From assembly GCA_963807775.1 (NCBI GenBank), contig CAWECY010000017.1, forward strand, positions 248,001 through 312,000: 64,000 nt of DNA. The letters run 5' to 3'. The position numbers and the translations under genes were made by a program. Of the stretch, positions 45,388 through 53,007 are shown one piece after another. A model generated the notes under the pieces. It was not told the origin of the DNA, made no database searches, and was given only the letters and a program-made list of their open reading frames with translations. Source of the DNA: Bog-473 sp963807775 (GTDB lineage Bacteria; Actinomycetota; Acidimicrobiia; Acidimicrobiales; RAAP-2). Numbering within the stretch: position 1 is the stretch's first letter; each line of letters starts with the position of its first letter.

Positions 45388-46792
45388 GGCATGTCCCACG
45401 AAGTGGTGGGGATTGAGGTTGTGAACCTCGGTGGCGATCACTCGGCGAGCGTGAGCTCTTTGAGTGTCGCGTCGTCATCATCGCGCTTTGGGTAGAGATC
45501 TGCCATAGAAGCTTCTGAGAAGTAGCGGCGTTCTGCTGAGGCCCACTCATCGTTGATGTCGAGCACGACGGCACCGGTCAGTCGGATGGCGGCGGCCTCG
45601 TTGGGAAAGATCCCGACCACGCGGCTGCGGCGCTTGATCTCCTTGTTGAGGCGCTCACAAGCGGGTTGGTCGACCAGATCTGGCGCCAGTGAGCCCGGGG
45701 GAAGGTGCGGAAGGCCAGTACCTCCTCCTTGGCCCGGCCCATCAGCGCGGCGGCCTTGTCGAATCGCTCGGAGAGCATGGTGGCCACGTGGTCCCACTGG
45801 GCGGAGATCTCCTCGGGGCTGACCTGGGCGAAGATCGTCCGGAAGGCCGCCGAGACCATCTCTTGGTGGCCCTTGGGGATGTTGGCCATGAGGTTGCGGG
45901 CGAAGTGGACCCGACAGCGTTGGTGGGCCGCCCCTTGGAAGCAGCGCCCGATGGCAGCCACCAATCCGGCGTGCTGGTCCGAGATGACGAGACGAACACC
46001 GGCCAGAGCCCCCGGCGCTTGAGCGAACGCAGGAACTCACGCCAGAAGGCCTCGTCTTCGGAGTCGCCGATCTCGATGCCCAAGATCTCCCGGCGCCCGT
46101 CCTCGGTGACGCCGGTGGCCACGACGACGGCCTTGGAGGTCACCTGGTGGTCGGCCCGGACGTGCAGGTAGGTGGCGTCGAGCCAGATGTAGGGGAAGCG
46201 CACGTGGTCGAGCCGGCGTCCCCGAAAGGCCCCGACCGCCTCGTCGAGCCCGGCACAGATGCGGCTGACCTCGGACTTTGAGATCCCCGACGTCGACCCC
46301 ATGGCCTCGACCAGGTCGTCGACGGCCCGGGTGGATACCCCGTGCACGTAGGCCTCCATGACCACGGCATAGAGGGCCTGGTCGATGCGCCGGCGAGGCT
46401 CGAGGATGGACGGGAAGAAGCTGCCCCGGCGGAGTTTGGGGATGGCCAGGTCAACGTCGCCGGCCTTGGTGGTCAGCACTCGTGGCCCGGTGCCCGTTGC
46501 GCTCGGTTGTGCGGTCTCCGGTCCGCTCATAGCGCTCGGCGCCGATCACCGCGGACAGCTCGGTCTCGATGAGCTCCTGGCAGACCAGGCGGACCGATTC
46601 TCGGATGAGATCGAGCCCTTCGCCCGATTGGAAGGCGGCAAGCAGCTCGGACAGGACAGACTGATCAAGGGCCATCGGTGTGTTCTCCTTTGGTGCGTTC
46701 GGACAGGAACACACCGAGGATCACGCCGCTGGCCCCCCTATAGGTGGACCCTCGGGCTCACTTCAAAACCCACCATTCCGCGGGACACTGCC
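45388..46792 (-). mobile_element. IS256-family insertion sequence with 9-bp target duplication
   Basis: 1,405 bp. Ends are imperfect inverted repeats: left GGCATGTCCCACGAAGTGG, right (reverse complement) GGCAGTGTCCCGCGGAATGG, both followed by TGGG. It is flanked by the perfect 9-bp direct repeat AACGCCAAA at 45379-45387 and 46793-46801. Size, ends and duplication length fit the IS256 family and show a simple transposition event. Confidence 0.88.
45438..46675 (-). pseudogene. IS256-family (mutator-type) transposase, interrupted
   Basis: Parts in different frames join to one transposase: N-terminal 'ALDQSVLSELLAAFQSGEGL', middle 'YIWLDATYLHVRADHQVTSK' (first catalytic Asp in the WLDATY motif) with 'VVVATGVTEDGRREILGIEI', then 'HQRCRVHFARNLMANIPKGH' (the family's C-x2-H signature area) and C-terminal 'RLNKEIKRRSRVVGIFPNEA' with the last catalytic Glu. 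Breaks occur at about 46.5, 45.97 and 45.65 kb. The perfect target duplication suggests a young copy, so these may be base-call errors. Confidence 0.85.
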
Positions 46793-47014
46793 AACGCCAA
46801 ACCTCAACGAGTCAATCCGTGGCCCGATGGTGAGCAGTTCCCTTACCTAATCAAGCCGCCTGCCCATGCCGTCAGCGGCTCCGTCGCCCCGGCGAACGAA
46901 TAACTCAACCCGGTTACGGAACCGTCCCCTACCCGCACAAGTGGGGCAGGGGCACTACGGCCAATCCCGACTGACCATCCCCCGTTGGCCGGACACCTCG
47001 AATAGGAGGTAGTC

Positions 47015-47335
47015 ATGCCAACAGTGACCGAAGAGAAAGCTGAGCCGGCCCGGCGGCGGGGTCGGTATCCGAAAGAGTTCCGCCGGGACGCGGCGGCCCT
47101 GGTTATCGACCAGCACCGCACCATCGCCGAGGTGGCCCGGGAGCTCGGCGTCGTCGAGCAGACGTTAGGCAACTGGGTGCGCCAGGAGCGCATCGACCGG
47201 GGCGAGCGCGAGGGGACCACGACCGAGGTCCGCGAGGAGAACGTCAGGCTCCGCCGGGAGGTGAAGCGCCTGACCATGGAGCGCGACCTGCTCAAACGAA
47301 GTGTGGCCTTCTGGGTGAAGGAGCAGGACCGGTGA
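47015..47335 (+). CDS. IS3-family transposase OrfA (helix-turn-helix)
   Basis: 106 residues: 'YPKEFRRDAAALVIDQHRTI' and 'EVARELGVVEQTLGNWVRQE' make the HTH that binds the IS ends, followed by a leucine-zipper-like 'ENVRLRREVKRLTMERDLLK' for dimerisation. Overlaps orfB by four bases (GTGA), where a -1 shift would give the OrfAB fusion transposase. Confidence 0.92.
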   Translation: MPTVTEEKAEPARRRGRYPKEFRRDAAALVIDQHRTIAEVARELGVVEQTLGNWVRQERIDRGEREGTTTEVREENVRLRREVKRLTMERDLLKRSVAFWVKEQDR

Positions 47336-48226
47336 GCCGCTACCGGTTCGTCTCCACCGTGAAGGCCGAAGGGTTCCCCGTCGAAGCGGCATGCGAGGTG
47401 GCTGAGGTCTCCACCTCGGCTTACTACGACTGGCTGGCCCGCTCGGCCGCACCCAGCGAGGCCGAGTGGGACGAGGCCCTGCTGGTCAACGAGATGCGCC
47501 GGGTCCACGACGAGTTCGACGACACCTACGGCAGTCCCCGCATGATCGACGAACTGCGCGACCAGGGGTTCTGCGCCAACCACAAGCGCGTCGAGCGGCT
47601 CATGTCTCAGTACGGCCTCCACGCCAAAGACGGCCGGCGCCGCAAGGTCCGCACCACCATCCCCGACGTGAGCGCCCCGCCACTGCCGGACCTCGTCCAG
47701 CGCGACTTCAGCGTCGGCGAGCCGGGGGAGCGCACCTGCGGGGACATCACCTACATCCCGACCGGCGAGGGCTGGCTCTACCTGGCCGACGTGCTCGACC
47801 TTGGCTCCCGACGCATCGTCGGCTACGCCATGGAGGGCCACATGCGCTCCGAACTCGTCGAAGCCGCTCTGGAGATGGCGGTGGACACCCGGGGCGGAGA
47901 CGTGGCGGGCATGGTCTTCCACCACGACCGCGGGTCCAATACATGGGGCAGGACTTCCGGAGAGCTGTGCAAGAATCACGAGATCGCCCAGTCGGTCGGC
48001 CGCATCGGGTCGTCCCAGGACAACGCCGCCGCGGAGTCGTTCTGGGCGACGCTCAAGCGCGAGCTCGTGCACCGGTGCCGGTTCGCCACGCGCGCCGAGG
48101 CCCGGCGGGCGATCATCGTCTTGGATCAACCACTACAACGCGCTGCGGCGTCACTCCTCCATCGGCAACATCTCGCCGATCGAGTGGGAGCTACGCTGCG
48201 CACGCCGTCAACTTCAAGCCGCATAA
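47332..48226 (+). pseudogene. IS3-family transposase OrfB (DDE), interrupted
   Basis: HTH_21 part 'AYYDWLARSAAPSEAEWDEA', then 'YGSPRMIDELRDQGFCANHK' and the DDE core: 'TCGDITYIPTGEGWLYLADV' (Asp), 'MVFHHDRGS' (second Asp), and 'SVGRIGSSQDNAAAESFWAT' with Glu. Near 47937-47965 the frame slips and returns ('RGSQYMGQDF' expected), and at about 48122 one extra T shifts the end to 'WINHYNALRRHSSIGNISPI'. With these repairs the protein is full length. Confidence 0.85.
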
Positions 48227-48332
48227 CCATGTGTCCGGCTGACGGGGGGAAGGCCAGACACATATTTTGGATTCGCGTGGTGCCTTCTCCTCCTTCTGCA
48301 CTCTATGTAGGTAGAAGGAACAATGGGAGTAG

Positions 48333-48797
48333 ATGAAGAGACCGAGCGAGGATGCGTTTTGTGAGTTCATCGCAAGAACGGAGCCACAACTGCATCGCGC
48401 CCTCGTTGCGAAACTCGGCTGGGAAACCGGTCGGGAGGCGACCGCCGAGGCGCTGGCCTTCGCTTGGGAGCACTGGGCCAAGGTCACAAAGATGCACAAT
48501 CCTGCTGGCTACCTATACCGGGTCGGGACGAGCCGTGTTCGCCAGCGCAGGTCCCGCACCCTCTTCGTTCGACAAGACGAGCGATCTCAGTGGGTTGAGC
48601 CGTCTCTTGGCCCTTCCTTGGCCGCACTATCCGAGCGCCAGCGGATCGCCGTCATCTTGGTGCACGGCTACGGCTGGACGGCCCAGGAGGTGGCCGAGAT
48701 GACAGGTATCAAGAGATCAACCGTGCAAAGCCACGTCGAGCGCGGTCTCGCCCATCTCCGCGAGCGACTCAAGGTGGAAGACCCAAACCATGCCTGA
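48333..48797 (+). CDS. ECF-type sigma factor
   Basis: 154 residues. Region 2: 'REATAEALAFAWEHWAKVTK' with 'MHNPAGYLYRVGTSRVRQRR', region 4: 'LSERQRIAVILVHGYGWTAQ' + 'EVAEMTGIKRSTVQSHVERG'. This short form is typical of SigE-like ECF factors of actinobacteria. It overlaps the next gene by eight bases, and that gene looks like its membrane-bound partner. It would direct transcription of a small regulon, perhaps including the lipoprotein downstream. Confidence 0.88.
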   Translation: MKRPSEDAFCEFIARTEPQLHRALVAKLGWETGREATAEALAFAWEHWAKVTKMHNPAGYLYRVGTSRVRQRRSRTLFVRQDERSQWVEPSLGPSLAALSERQRIAVILVHGYGWTAQEVAEMTGIKRSTVQSHVERGLAHLRERLKVEDPNHA

Positions 48798-50013
48798 ACT
48801 CACCGAGGACCTTCATTCGTTCATTGAGAACGGCATCAGGCCGGTGACGATTGACGACGTAAAGGCAAGGTCAGGTCGCCGTCAGGTGAGTTTGAATCGG
48901 CCGCGGGCCAGGATCCTGACGATTGGAGCCGTGGTACTCGCTGCCATAGCGGTTGTCCTGATCGTGTCAACTGTGATCCTCCCCACAAGCTCTCCGGGAG
49001 GACCGACCTCAGCCGCCGCCACCGAGTTGGACCGTCTGGCTGCTCGGGCAGCCATGATTCCCTCCGATCTCTCGGCAGGTCAGTACGCCTACTCGGAGTT
49101 TCAGCAACCGACTCTCATCAGTGAGGGATCAAGCGTTCCGGGTGGACCGAACTACACCGAGTACCTCGTTGGGACCGTTCAGACATGGGTAGCGGCCGAT
49201 GGATCAGGCCGTCGTGTTACCACGACGAATCCGATGCCTCAGTTCTTCACGGCGGGCGACCGAGCCGTTTGGGTCGCAGAGGGCAGCCCCCCAGCCGTCA
49301 TTCCGCCCAGCCAACTAACGACGGCGCAGACCTTCGGGCCAGGAACTGCTTCAGAAGTCAACGGGCCGCTTCCTCTCTACGACGTATCAGGGCTTCCCAC
49401 TGACCCGAGCGCGCTGGCCGAGATCCTCGACAACGAGAACCCCGGCGCCCAGAGCCTGGGAGCACTTCCGACCGGGATCAAATCCCTCGACTACGTATCC
49501 TCGTGTTCTTCGGCAACCTGTTCGCTTTTTGAGCGGGCGGCGGCCTTGCTCCAAGGTCCCGATGTCGGTGATTCCCCGGCGTTCCGTCAAGCGCTCTTTC
49601 AGGTTCTCGCCACGGTTCCGGGAGTGCAGCTACTGGGTACGACAACTGATCAATCCGGCCAGTCCGGGGTGGGATTGGCTTTCGTAGAGCATCAAGCCGC
49701 CGGAAACGTGACGGACAACTGCGCGACTCAGAGCCCCTCCAACTCCGCGACGACGGTGATCACCAAGTCAGTGACCACACATAACCCCGCGAGTTCCCAG
49801 ACGTTCAGCATCGTGGTGGACCCCCAGACCACCACGCTCTTGAGTTCCGAGCGGTCGTTCTCCCCATCAGTCGTCACCGTGATACCCAACCCGTGCGGTC
49901 CGCCGGCCCTTCAGAAACCCCAGACAACGGAGCTGACTCCCTACTGGAGTGACGTGGTGGACTCGGGAGTGGTGAACACAGATACGGCGATTCCGCCTCC
50001 TGCGTCCTCCTGA
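48790..50013 (+). CDS. CU044_5270-type single-pass membrane protein, probable sigma-factor partner
   Basis: 407 residues: a cytoplasmic N-terminus of about 50 residues, one membrane helix 'ILTIGAVVLAAIAVVLIVST', then a large external domain. 'AAALLQGPDVGDSPAFRQAL' and 'FQVLATVPGVQLLGTTTDQS' match the CU044_5270 family, which is regularly encoded right after ECF sigma genes. The cytoplasmic part may hold the sigma factor; the outer domain may sense an envelope signal. Signal unknown. Confidence 0.8.
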   Translation: MPELTEDLHSFIENGIRPVTIDDVKARSGRRQVSLNRPRARILTIGAVVLAAIAVVLIVSTVILPTSSPGGPTSAAATELDRLAARAAMIPSDLSAGQYAYSEFQQPTLISEGSSVPGGPNYTEYLVGTVQTWVAADGSGRRVTTTNPMPQFFTAGDRAVWVAEGSPPAVIPPSQLTTAQTFGPGTASEVNGPLPLYDVSGLPTDPSALAEILDNENPGAQSLGALPTGIKSLDYVSSCSSATCSLFERAAALLQGPDVGDSPAFRQALFQVLATVPGVQLLGTTTDQSGQSGVGLAFVEHQAAGNVTDNCATQSPSNSATTVITKSVTTHNPASSQTFSIVVDPQTTTLLSSERSFSPSVVTVIPNPCGPPALQKPQTTELTPYWSDVVDSGVVNTDTAIPPPASS

Positions 50014-50159
50014 AACAAAGCCCTGGATGGGTTCGCAAGCGCTGCTGTGGGGATTTGGTTCGACCTCGTTGGTGTCTCACAACGTCGCTTGGGGGGTAGC
50101 CCCGAATGCCGGGACAGCGGCGCTACGCACCGATACGATCATCGCTGGGAGACCCATAG

Positions 50160-50885
50160 ATGGATCGTCGCTTGGTTCGAGCAGCGGCACTTGGCCTGAT
50201 GGTTCTGTCGTGCTCCTGGACATCTTGGAGCGCCCAAGCTGGAGCCTCCTCACCACCGTCCCAAAGGACCGTAAACACCTTCGTTGCCATGGCCAGGCTG
50301 GGCGAATCAGGAACGTTCTCGGCGGTCTATGCGGTGTCGCAAGGCTCACTAGCAGGCACAGTTGAAGTCGCTCAGGAGGCGTCGCCGAGGCAACGACCCT
50401 TCACCACGGGACCGGGCAATTGGTCGTTTCTCTATCAGTCCCCGGCGGGGTACGCCTCGCAGTGGATCGAAAGGGGAACAAGAGCATGGGATTGCCGACG
50501 AGCCGCCGGCGTCACTGCTTGGACCTGCAGCGGCCCTGGCCAGTTCCAACCCTCGAACGGTTTCTTTCTAGCAGTGACCCCGTTCATCCCCGGGGTGGTT
50601 CTCGGCGACATTAACGAACTGACTGGTGGCCTGAAGGCGCATCATGTCAAAGGGATTCAGTTCTTCGCATCGATGAGCGCCCGTTTCGGTTCTTTGCAGT
50701 GCATGAGGGTCGATGGAACAAGCTTGTGCCTCGACGACGCTGGCGTGTTGGTGAGCCAGCAAGGGGGGTCCTACTGGACCACGATCACGCTGCTGCGACG
50801 CAGTTCTGCCGTGCCCAGTTCCGCCTTCATGCTCGAGGGCAAGAGTACGTCGTCAGGCCGCAAGTTTGAATTGTTGACTCTGTGA
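50160..50885 (+). CDS. secreted protein or lipoprotein of unknown function
   Basis: 241 residues starting with a clear export signal, 'RRLVRAAALGLMVLSCSWTS', with VLSC as a possible lipobox. The mature part is beta-rich: 'YAVSQGSLAGTVEVAQEASP', 'GNWSFLYQSPAGYASQWIE', a pair of Cys (AWDC...AWTC) and a later pair (LQC, LC) that may form disulfides. Repeated YxV-G and beta-strand pattern is reminiscent of LolA/LppX-like lipid-binding lipoproteins but this is weak. Located after the sigma/anti-sigma pair, so a likely target gene. Confidence 0.6.
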   Translation: MDRRLVRAAALGLMVLSCSWTSWSAQAGASSPPSQRTVNTFVAMARLGESGTFSAVYAVSQGSLAGTVEVAQEASPRQRPFTTGPGNWSFLYQSPAGYASQWIERGTRAWDCRRAAGVTAWTCSGPGQFQPSNGFFLAVTPFIPGVVLGDINELTGGLKAHHVKGIQFFASMSARFGSLQCMRVDGTSLCLDDAGVLVSQQGGSYWTTITLLRRSSAVPSSAFMLEGKSTSSGRKFELLTL

Positions 50886-50994
50886 GGACCATCGTCGCCT
50901 CGGTTCGTCGGATCGGCGTACCGTCCCCGTAACGCCGGAAGGGTGGGACACCTCGCCCACAAGACTCTGAATCGCACTGAATAAGTCGTGTCCT

Positions 50995-51411
50995 TTACGG
51001 AAGGAGCTCGAAGCCAGCAATATGCATCGGTCTGACCACGCTGAAATGTCGGCGGTCCAGGGTTGCGACCTGTGAGGCAGACAACCGCTCGGCGATGGCG
51101 ACGACGACAGCGTCGACCGTCCCGAGGCTGAGATCGGCGTAGGTCTCAACCAGGTCGGCAGCACGCTCAAAGTCGGCGTCTCCGACGTGCTCCACGACGA
51201 GGGCACCCGAAACAAGACTGCGGAGAAAGTCAGCTTCCACGCTCGTCCGGGCGCCAGCTGCCAGCAGGTAGGTGACCTCAGGGATCACGACATCGGGAAC
51301 AACAAGGGGCTCGCGAACCGTCTCGAACCAGGTGACACAGGCCTCATGATCGGGATCGTCAGCCAGGCAGGCGGCTGCGAGCGGCCCGGTGTCGACGATG
51401 ATGGGACTCAG
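50995..51411 (-). CDS. PIN-domain (VapC) toxin with apparent CTG start
   Basis: 138 residues: 'IIVDTGPLAAACLADDPDHE' (first acidic site), 'VVPDVVIPEVTYLLAAGART' (conserved Glu), 'LSLGTVDAVVVAIAERLSAS' and 'VATLDRRHFSVVRP' (last Asp sites), the full VapC set. The frame has no ATG/GTG/TTG before 'PIIVDTG'; a CTG at 51411 overlaps the antitoxin stop exactly where GTGA is usual. Either a true CTG start or a one-base change. RNase toxin inferred. Confidence 0.82.
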   Translation of the reverse strand: MSPIIVDTGPLAAACLADDPDHEACVTWFETVREPLVVPDVVIPEVTYLLAAGARTSVEADFLRSLVSGALVVEHVGDADFERAADLVETYADLSLGTVDAVVVAIAERLSASQVATLDRRHFSVVRPMHIAGFELLP

Positions 51412-51638
51412 CCGAATCCCTCCGCTTCGAGGCGCTCTTCGGCCTCTCTCACCGAGAACCCCGGCTTCGCCTGACCTATGCCGATGAAGCCAAAGCGTCC
51501 AGTTCCCTCGTGAAGAGGCGGGACGTGCTTCTCGAGCACCTCAGCGGCGACGTCCTCTGCAGAGGCACCCCTCTCGGCGCCCTCGGAGGCCAAGCGTTGC
51601 GCGATCTCGTCAGGGACGACGATCCGCAACTCGGTCAT
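51408..51638 (-). CDS. VapB-type antitoxin
   Basis: 76 residues from ATG 51638. 'TELRIVVPDEIAQRLASEGA' is a ribbon-helix-helix start and 'HEGTGRFGFIGIGQAKPGFS' with 'VREAEERLEAEGFG' is the usual antitoxin tail that covers the PIN active site. It precedes and overlaps the toxin gene. The pair may stabilise the integrated element against loss. Confidence 0.82.
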   Translation of the reverse strand: MTELRIVVPDEIAQRLASEGAERGASAEDVAAEVLEKHVPPLHEGTGRFGFIGIGQAKPGFSVREAEERLEAEGFG

Positions 51639-51710
51639 ACGCCGATGATATCTGGAGGCGAGTCGCACCCCCGGCACTGCCTCGGCCGTCAATCCGCGTC
51701 CGACCCATTG

Positions 51711-51733
51711 CATCCCGCGAATATCCCGCGGGC
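51711..51733 (+). repeat. putative integrase arm site, right copy
   Basis: Same 23 bp and same orientation as 42356-42378, lying 90 bases inside attR. It lies outside any gene, upstream of the vapBC promoter region. Confidence 0.6.
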
Positions 51734-51823
51734 GCTGTCGATCAGGGCCGTTCACCGACGTACACGCACTCGGCTGACCTGCTACAACAGTTCATCGGAG
51801 TTCGCCGAAATCGGCTTGGCCGA

Positions 51824-51866
51824 CCTTCCAAGCTGATGATGCCAGTTCGATCCTGGTCGGCCGCTC
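51824..51866 (+). repeat. attR (duplicate of tRNA-Gly 3' part)
   Basis: Identical over 43 bases to 42252-42294. Preceding bases do not form a tRNA 5' half, so this is not a tRNA gene but the right junction of the element. Confidence 0.93.
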
Positions 51867-51912
51867 CAGCAATACCCGCTCCAGCAATACCCGCTCCAGC
51901 AATACCCGCTCC
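51863..51912 (+). repeat. 15-bp tandem repeats at the attR border
   Basis: GCTCCAGCAATACCC three times (51863, 51878, 51893) followed by GCTCC. The first unit begins within the attR repeat. It is just upstream of the DUF1214 gene and may be part of its leader or a slippage product made at the junction. Confidence 0.8.
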
Positions 51913-51939
51913 AACCAGACACAGACGCCCAGGGGGGAA

Positions 51940-53007
51940 ATGAGCACCGAGACCGAGACGGCCTTCACCGAGCTACTGGACGAGGTGGCGGTGACACATC
52001 GGCGCATGGTGGAGGCGCTCTCCGACGATCCCGACACGTTGCTCGAGGCGCACAAGTGGGTGCTGTCCATGCTGCAGGTGGCGGCCGACGTCAACGTGTG
52101 GGCCGACACTGCCCGCCCCCGCTTCGTCGAGATCGTCGGGCCGTACAAGAAGTGGGGCGGCGACAACGCCGATGCGTTCTACTGCTACGCCCCGATCGAC
52201 CCTGCCCGCACCTACCGAGTCCACGTCCAGCCCGGTGACGCCGTCTACATGTCGCTGACGGTCTATGGCGGGCCCGACGACGGTCGCTACTCCACGCACA
52301 TCGTGGGCACCGTCAACAGCCGCGACGCCGCCCGCCGGGCTGACGGCTCCTTCGACATCGTGCTCTCGGCGGCGGAGCCGACCGACGCCGACGCGGCCTG
52401 GATCCGCCTGGAGCCCGATGCGGTCGCCGCCATCACGCGTGACTACCTGGAGGATCCCGTGACCGGCCGCCGGGCCACCTGGTCGATCACGGCCGACGAC
52501 CCGCCCGACGTCTACCGCCAGGACGACGCCGACCTGGCCCGGCGCCTGCGGGCCATGACGACGTGGCTGCGCGAGCAGGCCGCCATCGTGCCCATTCCGC
52601 TCGGGACGCCCAACGCCGTCGACCCGCCGTACCCGGTGCCCACCGCCACCTTCGGCTGGGCGGCCGGTGACGCCTCCTACGCCATGGGATCCTTCGACCT
52701 GGCCGACGACGAGGCGCTGGTCATCCGGGGCCGGTCACCCGAGTGCGTCTTCTGGAACATGTGCCTGTGGAACCGGCTGCTGCACACCTACAACTACGAC
52801 TACGAGCGTGTGACCATCAACGGCGCCCAGGTGACCTACGAGCCCGACGGCTCCTGGATCATCGTGGTGGCGCCCCGGCGCCCGGCCCACCCGAACTGGG
52901 TGTCAACAGCCGGGCACCGCACCGGCCGCATCTGGTTCCGCTGGTTCCTTCCTGACGACACGCCCGAGCAGCCTCAGGTCGAGGTGGTCCCCGTGGCCTC
53001 GGTATGA
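51940..53007 (+). CDS. DUF1214 domain protein
   Basis: 355 residues. N-terminal helical part, 'YCYAPIDPARTYRVHVQPGD' and 'AVYMSLTVYG', then a C-terminal DUF1214 beta-domain with 'LVIRGRSPECVFWNMCLWNR' and 'VTYEPDGSWIIVVAPRRPAH' + 'PNWVSTAGHRTGRIWFRW'. Such proteins are abundant in mycobacteria and relatives beside sulfotransferase and steroid/lipid genes; the reaction is unknown. ATG 51940 follows GGGGGGAA. The stop overlaps the next ATG (ATGA). Confidence 0.85.
   Translation: MSTETETAFTELLDEVAVTHRRMVEALSDDPDTLLEAHKWVLSMLQVAADVNVWADTARPRFVEIVGPYKKWGGDNADAFYCYAPIDPARTYRVHVQPGDAVYMSLTVYGGPDDGRYSTHIVGTVNSRDAARRADGSFDIVLSAAEPTDADAAWIRLEPDAVAAITRDYLEDPVTGRRATWSITADDPPDVYRQDDADLARRLRAMTTWLREQAAIVPIPLGTPNAVDPPYPVPTATFGWAAGDASYAMGSFDLADDEALVIRGRSPECVFWNMCLWNRLLHTYNYDYERVTINGAQVTYEPDGSWIIVVAPRRPAHPNWVSTAGHRTGRIWFRWFLPDDTPEQPQVEVVPVASV

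Larger units (their letters stand above)
46978..48250 (+). mobile_element. IS3-family insertion sequence
   Basis: About 1.27 kb. Terminal inverted repeats: left TCCCCCGTTGGCCGGACAC (46978-46996), right reverse complement TCCCCCCGTCAGCCGGACAC (48231-48250). Two overlapping reading frames, orfA and orfB. No clear 3-bp target duplication is visible. It stands about 190 bases from the IS256 copy. Confidence 0.85.

Noticed and set aside
51824..51866. Second tRNA-Gly gene
   Set aside because: Only the 3' half from the anticodon loop is present; there is no 5' acceptor or D arm. It is attR.
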